64,000 nt of DNA. It comes from Echinococcus granulosus. Its lineage: Eukaryota > Platyhelminthes > Cestoda > Cyclophyllidea > Taeniidae. The notes beneath the pieces were generated by a model that was given only the letters and a program-made list of their open reading frames with translations, searched no databases and was not told where the DNA came from. The stretch covers positions 635,504 through 699,503 of the forward strand of contig NW_020170385.1 of assembly GCF_000524195.1 (NCBI RefSeq). The letters are read 5' to 3'. Both the position numbers and the translations under genes were made by a program. Shown in pieces: positions 39,101 to 51,900 of the stretch (the first letter of the stretch is position 1; each line of letters starts with the position of its first letter).

Positions 39101-42100
39101 ACATCACATTTTTAGGATCATTCAAGCGTCTTTCAACATTGATCTTATCCCCTTGAATCATGGCAACTTTTTTGTGAGTAGGGCCTGTGACACCCGTGTT
39201 CTCAAGGCTTGTGATCTATTTCAATCGAAATTGCCTGGTCCTCCCAACATACCACTGAGGGCTCGTAGTGGTGACCTTAGCAACTCGCCTAGAGCAGGTA
39301 AGAGTCCGCACTCGACACAGATTGAAAACGTTGGTTTTTTCTATTAACCTAAGATGCATAGCTTTGCACTCACAAAAGCCCACAGATTGTAGTACAAAGC
39401 CTTGCTTTAAGTCTTCTCATCGAGCTCAAACAAAGCGAGTTCGGTTAGTAGTTCTGTTTTTGAAGTTTTGACACATTAGTGGAAGTTTGTTGGACCTATT
39501 CTTTGACTAGTCAGCGCATAAAACTTCTTAAAAGCTTACCATCATTATCCCTTTTTCTTTAGTTTGGCGTTTTGGTGGCTAGTAATTCTACGGATAATTG
39601 AGTCACACACTTACGCACATTCTTAATGGCCCCGTTCATCATAAACGCGCAAACACTAATTTGTCAAACACTTGGTCGAATCTAGTTAATGTGGTCTAAA
39701 ACTTCGTGTCTTGACTACACTAATTAAATATTATTTTTGAAGAATCACGCGAGGTTTTTCGAAGTCCTCCATCTATTTTGCACTCGGAAACACGGAAGGT
39801 GATCGCTCAAATGTCAACAGGCTCAGACATCATCAGAACTTCCTCCCCAGAGCTAATTCTTCGTGAAACAATTATTGAGGATAGTACATCGCGGCGCATG
39901 GATTCTTACCTGGCGGCAGTCGAGGCCGCTGAGATGTTTGTAGCGCAGCAGCATAGCAATTCAAACGTCGAAATATCAAAGAACAAAGTGCGGAAGAGTT
40001 GCTCGGATGATCATTTGCTCAAAGCGGCACTGGCTCGTACTCGGTCACTGGATGATCTAAACGGACCTCAGACAGATAGGATAATTAGCCTAAGCCATTC
40101 TTTGGAAGATACGATAGCCTATCCTCTTGACTTATCTGAATACGTAATAAGTGCTTGGGACAATTACCAGGTAATAGTTGATCATGAATTTGCCTCCTTG
40201 CCTAGTTTTGCTTGAGTATGTGGGTATGGCATTTTACTACGTCTAATGGAATGTATTTTCATAGGCCCCGTTGCTTAGACAATTAGCTGTAACCATATTC
40301 ACCATTCAAGTTTTCCATTTTTGAAAGAGCTTGCGTTTTACTCTCCCTCTTCAGGTTCCCTGTTATTCCAGCGTAGAGGATATCGGTCTAGTTGAACCAA
40401 AAGCCAGATTTTCAGAAAACTTTTTTTGGGAAGATTTGTTTCCCGATGAAACAGAGGCTCTCGATTTCGAGCGGCATTTCCACCAGCCTCAGGGAACAAC
40501 GCGTCAGATTGACGAGTGGAGTTTCGAGGGCCTCTCGGGTACTCCGCTTTCAAGCCAAGCATTTGACGACGCCGTACATAGCAACGACGATGGAAGTCGG
40601 AGTTCTGAAGCCCTTCTAGAGCCTGTTGACAGAGATCCCTTTTCGGATGATGACCAGGAGACTCCACTTCGATGCTCTAGGAGGCAAGACAAGTGTTTAC
40701 AGACTGAGATGGATGACTCGGTCAATAATATCTTTACACCGTTCACCTTTTTAAACATCTCTCAGGGCGCACCACCATACGATGTAAACACTGTAAGCCA
40801 TTTATTGATGGGTGCTATATGTTTGTTCCTCATTCATTGTCATCTCTTTGAGTCTGATGGTATTAGAAACACGTAGCACTGGCTTTATTTAAGCGTGCAT
40901 CTTAGGGCCTAATGAATCCTCATGCTATTGTTTATTTCTCCGTTAGTTGTACCGGATTGGGAATGGATTTCGCTGTCGCTTACAGGCCGCCGATCTCCTT
41001 CTTTATGGAAATCGGCCCGCGAATGTGGAAATATTGCCTGCTATAGCCAGTGAATTTCGGTGATAAATGCATTACATGCATCGTCCTTGGCTGTGCTTAT
41101 CGAAAGTGCTAACCATGGGCAGTCCATACAGTTTTGTGTTCACTTTATAATGCTCTTAGGTATTCCCAAGTGCTTGCGTGGTTGCTCATGGGTTTAATTT
41201 GCTCTGCGTTTTCGTTACCATTTTAAGTAAAGTAACGTATCTGATCTCTGTAAATGGTTGGGGGATGCGAAATGGTACTGGAAGGAAATCAAGATTAGTT
41301 TTTTTTGTTGTGTTTTAGTTTGTGCATGCCTTTTTTCAGACTCACACCTCTGGTTATGAATCTGGAACAGATGTGGTTACTTCCTTGCTTCAAAGAGCTT
41401 CCTTCTCTTCTCTCGATGCTTCAAACAAAGTTGACCAACCGGATTCATCCACTTTGCTACCAACCCGGAACTTTGGAGTACAAACTGTGCGAAATAACCG
41501 CTACAAAACATCTGATACCATTACAGAAGAGCCTTCTGGGAATTACTTTACAGATCATCGGGTCGATTCGGATGTTATTACTAAATCAGAACAAGCTTTG
41601 GTCAAATTGCATGAATTCCTTCGCGAAATTCTCGTCAGTAGTGACACCGGTATCGATGGCTCACCTGCAAGCACGCTAGGTAATTCACAGTTGCTTATTT
41701 TATATAGGTAGCAGTGAATGCATTGAAAATCACCCAATTTTTCAATCTTCGCAGTGAGTAGGAAACAGAAACAAAATACTTGCTCGAGTGCTTGTACCGG
41801 GCCAAAATCTACATTTCACCTAATGAAGAGTTTCATTTGTATGCTCGAATTGGCTGAACAGAACACGAAACTCCTCCGGAGATCAGGTAGCTTTCACATC
41901 AAAGCTGACGTATCCGCGCTCTCCTACTGCAGTCAGATTTCTTTTCCTCTAATTTCAGGTGCTTTGAATTCACAGTCCTGTGAAGCACTATCCAACCAAT
42001 GGAACATATATGCAAAGTGGATGTACGATCGCGTACGCGAACTGCAAGGCCTTAATAATTACCAGGAACAAATTTATGTGCTTTCCGCAAAAGTAAATAT

Positions 42101-44994
42101 GCTAAACCAGATTGCTGGCACACTCATGAAGCAAAACGGCTTGCTTATGAAAAACTACAGTCCACCAAGTTCTCAGGTAAGATTTCTGGCTATTCAATGC
42201 TTGACCATAGGCTTGCCAGCATAATGAGGTACGGCTTGTGCACAGCGCCATTCACCCCTTATTTCAGTTTAGGATAAATAAGATTTGAGTGAATTTGTGG
42301 TTTTTTTGCTATAGACTGTAGAGACTCATGCTTATGGTCTATGCTGACCAATTAAGCAGTTACAGATGGGTAGGTGGAAACCTAGCCTCACGGCTAGTTA
42401 GTGGTACTTCCTATTCTGCGATGGGAGGAAGTTGTGTTTTGAATCATGCATACCTTTTTATCTACTATCGCTTTTGCTAATCTGTTTCATTTTATTATAG
42501 TATGAGGAAGAAAATTTTTCAAAAAAAACGAATCCCTCTCTCTCTTTTTACCTGCTTAAGTCAACATAATGCTATAGGCATTGTGAAAATCAGATTTGTT
42601 TAACATAGATTCAGTACAATTTTAAACAACAAGAAATCCGGAACTTTTAGTAAAATATGGTATTTTCATCTGCTTTTGTCAATAAGTCAGCCTAGATACC
42701 TCTTCAGTAATACTTTTATGGCCACAAACTATAATTTGCGCACTCACCTTGTTTGCGCTTGCTTTCCAGGCATTTCATATAGACATCATTTCTTTTTCTC
42801 CCAAAAGACACTAATCCGTGAGTCCTGTGCCGTAGCAGAAGGGTCTGAAAACCTTCGAGAGGCCCTTTTGAAGCAGAAGTTGCAGATTATGAATAGCACT
42901 CATCCAATGGCACAGAATGTGCCAGAACTGTCAGATTTGGAGGCTCTGTTTGCTAACTGTCTCAGCAAAATTCTGGATCGAACCATGCACGACACCCGCT
43001 TTCTTGCTGAACAAGCGAACGAAATTAGATCCACGTAAGTACACACGTATAAATGACTTCCAAAGCCGTTTCTAGTTTTATAAACTTAATCTTTCCCTTC
43101 CCCCTAATCAAACTGTAAATCAGCCTACTAAGGCATCATCACATCTAATTCCACTGCTGCTTGCTCCTGATTTTTGAAATTTGTACCCAAAGGGATTAAC
43201 CCACATTCTCTTTAGAAAGTGGACCTGCAAATTATTTGTTTTAAAACATCCCGGATGTTTTATGTATCGGACGATATAATTTTAAGTTCATATTGCTTAT
43301 AATTAAACAATAAATCCCTCCCGCATCAATACACTTAATATATATTTACCTAAGGGAACTGAAATGGGGACTTTCATTCCTACGCAGCGTCTTTAGAAAA
43401 TTGTCTAAGAAATGTGCATGCTTTTAAGCAGTAGTTAAGCCTGGTGATTTGCAAGATTTTGATAATTATAGCTATTCTAATTTTTTTAATACTATGAAGT
43501 GAACAAAGTTGGGGACTGTGGCTAATTTGGGGCACATTTTCGACGCCATTACGATTAATGGCCTGGAATAAGTCAGGTTAATTTGACATAAATGTGAAAC
43601 TGTGCTTCGAACACATAGACACAAACCATATTCATACTGTTCTGTTTCTAATGTTATCTTTAATGAATTTGATGCTTTGGTTAAAAATAAAGCAAATTTG
43701 TATGTAAATTATGCTTTGTTTCATTCATATCACATATGTTTTTGATTTCATATGTATTCGGAATCTTGCTTTATTATAAGCGCAAACGTCATAGCAGTTT
43801 ACATATCCCTTTCAACTGTGTTCAAATGCATTATAGGCCTTTTAAGGCAGATTTGTCATTGAATTTTGCACACTTTCTCTTATAAAATGTTTTAAAAGAC
43901 GTTGCAGTGTATGTCAACGTATTGTTTAAAATATTGTCCAAGCAAATGCTCCTTCGGGAGCCATGACCGGAGACTGCGTTTCTCGCCCCCTCCTTCTAGC
44001 CTTTACTTTCACTGAGAGCTTCTAATTTTCACTCCTTATTTTTGTTTCCAACTGTTTGAAAAAGTATAAGCTGAGAGCAAAGAGTTTTATCATCCTCCTT
44101 CCTTTACAGCTAACACGTTAAGATGGATGCTGCCTTTTTGCGATGTAACAGAAACAGTTGTTGGAAAGAGATATTATCCAAGGAATAAATATATTGAAGA
44201 TAGGGTTAAACTAGAATTTTCTTCAATATTTTGTTATCGAAGGTACATACGTTTACAAAACGGTCGTTGCTAAATACTGTTTACGTCTTAAAAATCCAGA
44301 AACCCGTTGCACCGTCTTCCGCCTAGTATATATGATGAACAAGCGACTATACTTATAATGAATACACGGCCGCTTTACATCATTGGAATATAATATTTAT
44401 GACCAAACTTCCCCAAAAAGGAATTCAAAGGAAGTGAAGATATTGTTTTGTTTAATAGATTCATCTACATAGAAGCGCTTACTGAAAGGTTACAAACGCC
44501 AGCTGCCATTACAAGAGATACGGTACACTTTTCATCCATTAAATCTGCTGTTAAAGGTTCTTTTGTGCAAATATTAGCTTTTAAAAGTGATTATTCTTTG
44601 ATTGATGAGCGTATTATGATTAAAACGTTAACCAATAGCCAATCACGTTAACAGCCATAAGTTTCATTTACAGCTTCTGAGCAGCGAATTGGATTCGGGT
44701 GTGCGAGCAGTCAAGTCTTCTTCTACGTGCGCCTCTAAATGGGGCTCTTCTGAGCTTTCCCGAAGTGACTCACTCGAAAAATACACGTTAGACCAAAATC
44801 GTAGCGACAATCAATGGAAAAGTTTTTTCATCTGTGTTTTCGCCTCTTTACTTTTTATTGTTTTAATTGCATCATTCTGCATTAGCGACCTCGTTCCCGC
44901 AAGGGAACAATATTCCCCATTCCGGTGTCTGGGTAGTGCATGGCCTGGTTGCCGCGCTATACACATCTACCAAGTTGGTGTTCCTCCTCAGTGA
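30153..44994 (+). CDS. Coiled-coil, tail-anchored protein with a KASH-like C-terminus (nesprin/Klarsicht-type)
   Basis: Likely an outer nuclear membrane protein that binds a SUN protein in the perinuclear space and links the nucleus to the cytoskeleton (LINC complex). Exons: 30153-30278, 30467-30695, 35501-35554, 35938-36020, 36406-36813, 36941-37055, 37208-37247, 37285-37483, 38665-38815, 39116-39297, 39743-40170, 40355-40792, 41340-41679, 41755-41886, 41959-42176, 42808-43034 and 44685-44994. All junctions are in phase except 37483 to 38665, where an exon of 3n+1 nt seems to be missing. The product has about 1,230 residues. Its N-terminal half is helical with spaced Trp residues, like degenerate spectrin repeats (KLLAEILSLKQVFLHKHDK). 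The middle is Ser/Asp/Glu-rich, followed by more helix (WNIYAKWMYDRVRELQ). The end is a membrane helix (FFICVFASLLFIVLIASFC) and a 35-residue lumenal tail beginning LVPAREQYS, with two Cys, and ending HIYQVGVPPQ-stop. This matches KASH layout, though the family usually ends PPPx. Confidence 0.72.
30696..35500 (+). other. Long intron (4.8 kb) of the KASH-type gene
   Basis: The flanking exons join in phase (1 to 1). Inside I see no convincing exon, transposon or RNA gene. Open frames of 60-119 codons at 33486-33845 (-) and 34529-34789 (-) look like chance and were not called. A stem-loop candidate around 33275 (ACTGG/CCAGT) has no tRNA context. Confidence 0.5.
42394..42430 (-). repeat. Dispersed repeat, partial copy 3
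   Basis: Read on the minus strand, this segment contains CCCATCGCAGAATAGGAAGT followed by ACCACTAACT. It resembles the cores at 17641 and 18396. It lies in the intron before exon 42808-43034 of the KASH-type gene. Confidence 0.3.
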
Positions 44995-45651
44995 CTTCAA
45001 ACAACCTCTACTTTGTTGTTTTGGATCGGCTGTGACTACAATTTTCTGGTGACAAATGTGCAATAATCCAAGTGTACAGTCTGCGCGCATGTTCAATCTC
45101 CGCTTCTGACGCATTTACTTCACTTTTACCTAGGTCGATTGAATGTATCCAAGTCCACCAATCTTCCTGTAATTACCTTTTAATGACCAGTGAAATACAC
45201 CTTTTTTCACGTTCTTGAAGAATTCTAAACCACTATGAATTAGCATGAGCATGTCCAGTTCTAAAAGACTAGTTTTGAAACTAAAACAGGTCTCCGCTGC
45301 ACTTAGGATTTCGTTGTCAAACAAATTTCTCGGAGCAGGCAACTCCACTTAGAGATCTCCAAGTGCACATCTTTGACATTCATATGCGGAAGGGGTGCCC
45401 GTATATTAAAAATGCGAGATCAACGTGGCCTTTTATTGAAGCCAAGTAGGTCAGGCCCCATCTACTCTATTAGTGGTTCGGATTGAAATCGTCTCGCTCT
45501 GCCTGTTTCAGTAAACAAAAAATATGAGAAGTGGCATCTCACGCAGCTTGAAGTAAGGTGACTACTTTCGTGGTGGGGAGTAACTCTGCCTTTTTATTTG
45601 TGGGGTTGGTGACAGTGGCTAAGTGGAGGGTGGTCATGTGTTTGAACTATT

Positions 45652-45902
45652 TCATGCAACAAGTGGAAGCAGGTTTGGAAACGTACTAAAGTCCTCACAA
45701 AAAATTGGAAAAGTAGATGGGACTGGATCACTGCGTAGGCACGCGGGTTTGCGCTCCGATTGCGGTGGCAGTTCTGGTTTATCTATTTGGTCTGCTTTTT
45801 TTCTAATGATCTGGTCGTTGGACTTTCGTTTTATTACTGGTAGCCAGGCAAAGCAGTTAGCCACATTCTTCTCAATAATCCTACAAAATAGTGGCAGTAG
45901 CT
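45652..45902 (-). CDS. Candidate terminal exon of an unidentified minus-strand gene
   Basis: On the minus strand an open frame of about 83 codons starts after an acceptor-like CTGAAAATAG and ends with a TGA at 45652-45654. The peptide reads like real protein: an LLPLFCRIIEKNV start, a basic stretch KRKSNDQIIRKKADQ, then a Pro-rich segment (ELPPQSERKP, DPVPSTFPIF). It is richer in GC than its surroundings. The plus strand is also open here for 97 codons, so strand choice rests on the acceptor site and peptide composition. I do not recognise the family. Other possible exons of the same gene lie at 52576-52649 and perhaps near 48.6 and 46.5 kb. Confidence 0.35.
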
Positions 45903-48900
45903 CTATTTTCAGTTAAGTAAAGCCCTGAACATTCCTTCAAAGAACTGTTGCGCAGGGTGCGAATGCCTAATTGTATTTTGATAGTTGCAAGTGAAGTTAC
46001 GTGTGGCTTGTCAGTGGGGTTTCACATAAATTAGGAATGTAATACGGAATTTAACAGAAATGTAGTCATTAAATTCTGCAAGTAGATTAGCATGCTTTTA
46101 GTGGTCTTTTGCCTTTTAAGAGCACTTTACGTTCGTGCGGTATGCCTGCATATTAATGACCGTAGGCAGTAAAAACCAGGTTATTGCGCAGTGCAAGGTG
46201 AAAAAGAGCTTGGATTGGCTTTAATTTTATCGAATAGAATCGAACAATATTACAACGCTAGCCATAGCGAGGAAACTACTAGCATGGAGCGTAAATGCAA
46301 TGAATACAACAAAATAGCGTACCTCCCTGGCACCGACCAAACGTGAAAAGTTTATTTCAAGAAAGACTAATGAAGATCCTGAACTCAGAACCATTTTGAA
46401 TAGATATGCATTAACGCTATACTAAAGCTTCCAATATTCAAATGCAGTATAAGTGAAAAAGACACTTCATTTTTTCCGGTATCATTTAAAGTTTGGGTAT
46501 TTGAGTGGCGCCTCAGCACTGCATAAGATGAATCTAAAAAAACAGCCTTCGAAGTAGTGCCTACATTAAGGGGATTTTGTGCAAGTATGTCCATTTGCAT
46601 GAATCTCGTGGGGAAATGTGCTCTCTTGTGCTCGAATCAAGGTTTTTATGGCAGAAGAAATGTTTGGCTGCCATTTTTTTCACTATAATTATGTTGACTT
46701 CTACACTTATCTTTGCTCTGTTTTTTAAGCAAATTGTACTTCCCTTTAATTTTAGCTACATATTTCGAAAAGGTCCTGATTGTAACTAATTAATTCAAAC
46801 GTTATTTAAACCATTTATACTAGTTGTATTTAGTTTGTAAATTCTGTAAATTTGCACAATTTTGCTCTTCAAAAGTCTAAAGTATGGTTTTGACATAGTT
46901 TTAAAAGCCATTCATTCATAAATGAGGAACAATAAACGAGAATTAGCTGAAAAGCAGGTCAGGTTTATAAGTGATTGCAGTCGATAATGATTGTCCAAAC
47001 GAGTTCAAATATTCGGGCAAGGAATAAAAAGACAATTTTAAAACACTTTTTTTGTAAAATTTTATAGCTTTATCTGCATTCTAATAGCTACTTCAACGCT
47101 AGTGTTGTGTCCGCCCTTGCATTAGCTCACAGTTTCCCTTTTAGATATCTTGGGAACGATCAGGAAGCAAAGAGTGATTTGCCCCCTTAAGTGAGTAAAT
47201 CTATCGCAATCGCTCCCATCACAATATATTCACAAATGCAATTATGAAAATTTGTATTGCTTTGAAAGACCTGCTCTCTGTGTTCTAGGTCTATATAAAG
47301 TTCGAGACCAAGAAATGAAGGGCAAAAATTGACGGATGTCAGAACGATAAGATGAGGGCTTTCTTGACGCGTGCACAATAAGCGAATCTGTCGTGATTAG
47401 TGGCCCCGATGAGTTTCTCTCCCAAACGCTTTTTAGGCATTATTAGCTCTCGTCAGATGATTAATGTCTTAAATTAGAACTAAAAAGTGACTTTTTAATT
47501 CGATAATAAGATCAATTGGAATTATCTCCCTTATATATGAATAGAAATAGCCCATTATTCTAGCGTAACATTGAACAGGATGAGTTGTTTTAAAGGATCC
47601 ATTAATTATTCCTATTCTCGGTGACAATCTTATCAAAGCATATATATATATATACATGGAAAACAAAGGTATGAATACGGTAGTGGATTATTGAAATTGA
47701 GATAAATAAAGCAAATCCGTTTGCTTACGTAAAGTAAATTTAGCAATCACCTAATTTCACTGGGTTACACAAAAACACAAGAACGAAATGGGATTTCACA
47801 ATTAAGTGAAATGATGCAATCCAGTTAGCATAATTACATTTAGATTGGGGCACAAATTATAGCCTGAAAGGATGGAAAAGTTGTTTAGGCTGACACGTTT
47901 GCTCTGCTTAATTACGCATTTCGCACAAATCCAGTACTAAACCCATACTATCCCTCAAAAGGCCATGGAATTACGCTTTTAATGGAATGTTGATGGTGGT
48001 TTTCGGCTAAAACACAGCATTCTATTTAAGTAGTGGCTTCAACGCTCGCATTTGTGGATCATATGCCTTAATTTTTAGATTAGAACTTAATAATTTAATG
48101 ATGTCCCGAGAATTTTGAGTTGATGAAATAGTCTTAGTAATGATCCATATTTTGACTTGCATTACTTGCAGGGAGTTAGATTAGTTCTAAAAAGCGTCAT
48201 TGCCAGCATTTCTAGTATTATCGCAACATGCTTTAAAGTAGCTGACTTGAATTGCTAGTATTTGCAGCAAATTCTGACACAAGTATATTTCTGTCGATAA
48301 GGCAAATTAAATAGTGCACAAGTGGATGCACACAGAGTTTTGAAAACCTCACTGTTAATTTGACGTAGCTGCTAATAGTTGCTAATGGGGTCAAATGATT
48401 TATTAAACCTGCATAGTTTTGATATGATGAATTTCATAAGTTTAAAAGTGGGGTAATTTGCCTTGCTTCTGACCATTTGAGAGATTTTGTGCTTGTACTG
48501 ATAATAATAATCGAGGTAGGTAAATAATGTTATTCAAAGAAGGCCTTATTAAGCAACAGAAGTAGATGTCACAATGACCGCTATGGATGTCGATGTATGC
48601 CACGACAGACCGAGAGAAGGTTACACAAGCGTTATCTCTCATGCGTCCATGTTGAATTTCGAAAGTTAACAGCCATACCTTAAGCGTCTGAAACACATGC
48701 TACAATGATTTAAAAGTAAAGGTAGACGCATTTTGCAATGAAAGTGTACCAACTTTAAGGTAAAGAAAAAAGTCCATATTTAAACTCTAAATTATGTGGA
48801 ACCGTTTTGCTTTTAACATGCAGACCTTCACAAAGGTTATTCAGTGACTTTTGCCATATTAAAAAGGTAGAGAAAGTGTTTCTAGCAGTTAACCTGACTA

Positions 48901-51900
48901 GGTGTTTAATGCGATCTTTAAAAGGAGCTTATAACAGAACCGCAAGCCTAGTTTAGACATAATTTGCAAAGCAGATTTCTTTAAAAACAAACTTGCTTAT
49001 CATAATAGCACGTTTGTGCAGACATTTTGTAAATTCGCCTAATGTTTAACTTTTATCACTTGACCTCACATTATTAATCTTTTCACACGCCTTAACACCT
49101 GACGGAATCTATGTAGGTACGATTGTATTGTTTATTAAGACATATCTGTTACCAGCATCATCATAGAACCCTTCAAACAATCAACGTCGATCAATGGTGC
49201 AATAAAACATACTACATAATAAGAAAGTGCTTGGAGTAGACATAATGTGGCATAAGGCTTCTTTCATTTTAAAAATTGGATTTTTTATTCAAAGACCTGC
49301 TTAATTGTCAACATTATTTAAATCTCATTCAACTTGGAAAACTGCAGATAAATGGAATCCAAATTAATTGATTCGCTCACACACAGAGCACTTGTTCAAG
49401 CTATTAGAGTTCTGCGAACATAATAAGACACGTGCTTGATAAGATTATGCGAGAATTTTAAGTTTTTGCATGTGGTTCTATTTCACTTGGTACAACCACG
49501 TGGTGCCTCAGTATTTGAAATTTTTGCCCAAATTGACTGCTACCGTGACCCACTCTTTGAATGCTATGCAATCGCCTTAAATGCTGCGTAATTTTATTCC
49601 ATGTTTCCACTAGTGCTCTAACAATGCATTAAACGAAAACGTCAAATATTGCGAAATCGCTGTAAGCAATTTTCTTAGGGCTTCACCTTTTACAATTAGC
49701 TGGTACTATCGTCTGAATTCAGAGGGAAACGATATTAATTTGCAGTGAATTTAATGCGGTAATAAATCTTCACAACGGTTTTGATTTCGCTGATATCCCA
49801 AAAGCTTTACAGACACAACTTTGCTACGATGGTCGATTTCTAACTTTCTGTATGAGAAGGGAGGTATGGAGAGGAGCAAAGCATCAAAGAGTTTTGATCT
49901 GCACCATCTGACTTCTTATTTACGGCGTCGTCGCTCAGCTCACGGGAGAGGGAGCAAGTTTAAGCTTGCGTGTTACAATTCGTTAACAACATGTCGAAGG
50001 GTACAAAGTCGTAAGTGTGGGCAAATTGTGTAGGAACGAGATAAGAGCAAAAAGGCTTACTGAGCGTTCTACACGCAAATCAGCTGCTTAAATATTTGCG
50101 TGCAACCAGAAATGGGAAGGGGAGCTGTTAGTTTGCTAAATGATAGCTTTAGAACGAACACTAACACACATGTCGGTATGCAGAGATACAAAAAATCTTA
50201 AAAGCTTTAAAAGTTCTCACGGCTTGATTAATATAAAGTCTCAGTGGTATTTTTTTATGTGCGGTAAGGAATACGAATTGACTTTTGTTGAGAGCTTTCT
50301 TAATAAGTCTGACTGAACCTTTAAGCTCTGTTTGCAATCGATATTGTATAAAAAAACGATCTGGGTCTAGAAATAAAGAATCGTATAAGTTTCCTACAGG
50401 CTTAATATATTTATTAAATACACATTTAACAGAGAGGTCTCTCTGACCTAACTATGTGCTGGGCACCAAAATTACAATTTTTTTGCAATAAAGGCTTTTG
50501 AATGAGAAACAATGTTGTCATGCAATGTGTTGTACTTGTAATCCTTCCACAGTGAAGAAGAATACATTATGCAAATAAATTAATAAGGTATGTGAATTTC
50601 GAGTTAATAAGTAATATACTTTGTCAAATATGGTAATTAAGAGAGTAGACTGAATCGTAAATGGCTCAAATTTGAATGCTTGAGAAATAAATGCAAAGCA
50701 AATAAAAAAAATAATTACACTGGTAGCATATTATAAATGTGCGCCAAACAGCCCTGTATTGGCGCTGTATAATATTTCTGACTTCCCCATCTGTTAGCGA
50801 TGTTTGAGTGTGTTCCAATGTACTGATAACCCGGTTACAAACCTAAGTAACCATCCGACGTCTGCCACGTATAGTTAAACGAATAAGTAATTTGAAAGTG
50901 ATGGACTAACGTCACTTGTTTGTTTTGTACTTTTAAGGCTTGCTGATCTAAATGCAATTAAGGCTGTGCAAATTCATCTAAAGTCAAAATAACAAATATA
51001 AAAACGGAGCCCTCACACTTTGCTGTATAGTGTTTTAAAGTTGAATATCGAGCCAAAAGTTATATTTATCAGTAAACTCGTAAACTCGATGAACTCATTT
51101 ATTCTCGTAGTCTTCCCTTCCATTGCAAAAATTTTCATGCTGGTGAAATTGTTACTTACTTATTTACTTAATTCGGATTTGATTTCGATGTGAGTTAAGT
51201 CAAAAAAAAAACACTTAATCTCACTACTTGGATATTTGGCTTAAAGCCCAGTGAGACATATTAGAAATAAAACATTACCATATTAATCGAGCATCGAAAA
51301 TTGCAAAAATACTAGTCCATGATAGCAGCTAGATCAATCGCTTTGTCTGTCAAATATTTTGTGGTCTGGCAACATGTTCGTGTTCATGTAAATTTACTCC
51401 TGGCATGTATGAATGATGGCCTAGTTTTATTTTATTTATTTTTGAATAATCCAATGGGGTCCTGCTATAAATGATGCTAAGTTAAATAGAGTCATTGGAG
51501 TTACACATTTGCGAGTGATTAATTTCACCCTTTATGCTAACCTGTGCTGAAATTTTAAAGATAAATAAATTGGTGAGCTGAATAAATTATTAGTAAAGTA
51601 ACAATGGGTTTTTTAACTAACTTGACTAATTTCTCTAACTAAGTGAAATCAAGAATTATTATGGTCAGATGAGTTAACTTAGTAAACATTTCGTTTTAGT
51701 GTAAAGGTGTAGGGAAAAGGAGATTCCTAGTCCGATAAGGACAATATTTTTTGCATTTCTTGTATTTGTCATTGAATGCAGAATGGCTAAGCATAAAAAA
51801 ACCAAGGTCAATGCTTCACTTTCAATCAGAATTTTACTTGTCTCTCCGGTTTTTACTATTCGCTAGCCACTTGGCTACAGTTTGATCAGGACTTTGCTGT

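Noticed and set aside
40338..40758. Minus-strand and alternate-frame ORFs of 75-109 codons
   Set aside because: They are shadows of exon 40355-40792 of the KASH-type gene, which joins in phase on both sides.
47641..47654. TA run as a possible promoter TATA element
   Set aside because: It is a simple dinucleotide repeat with no adjacent gene start.
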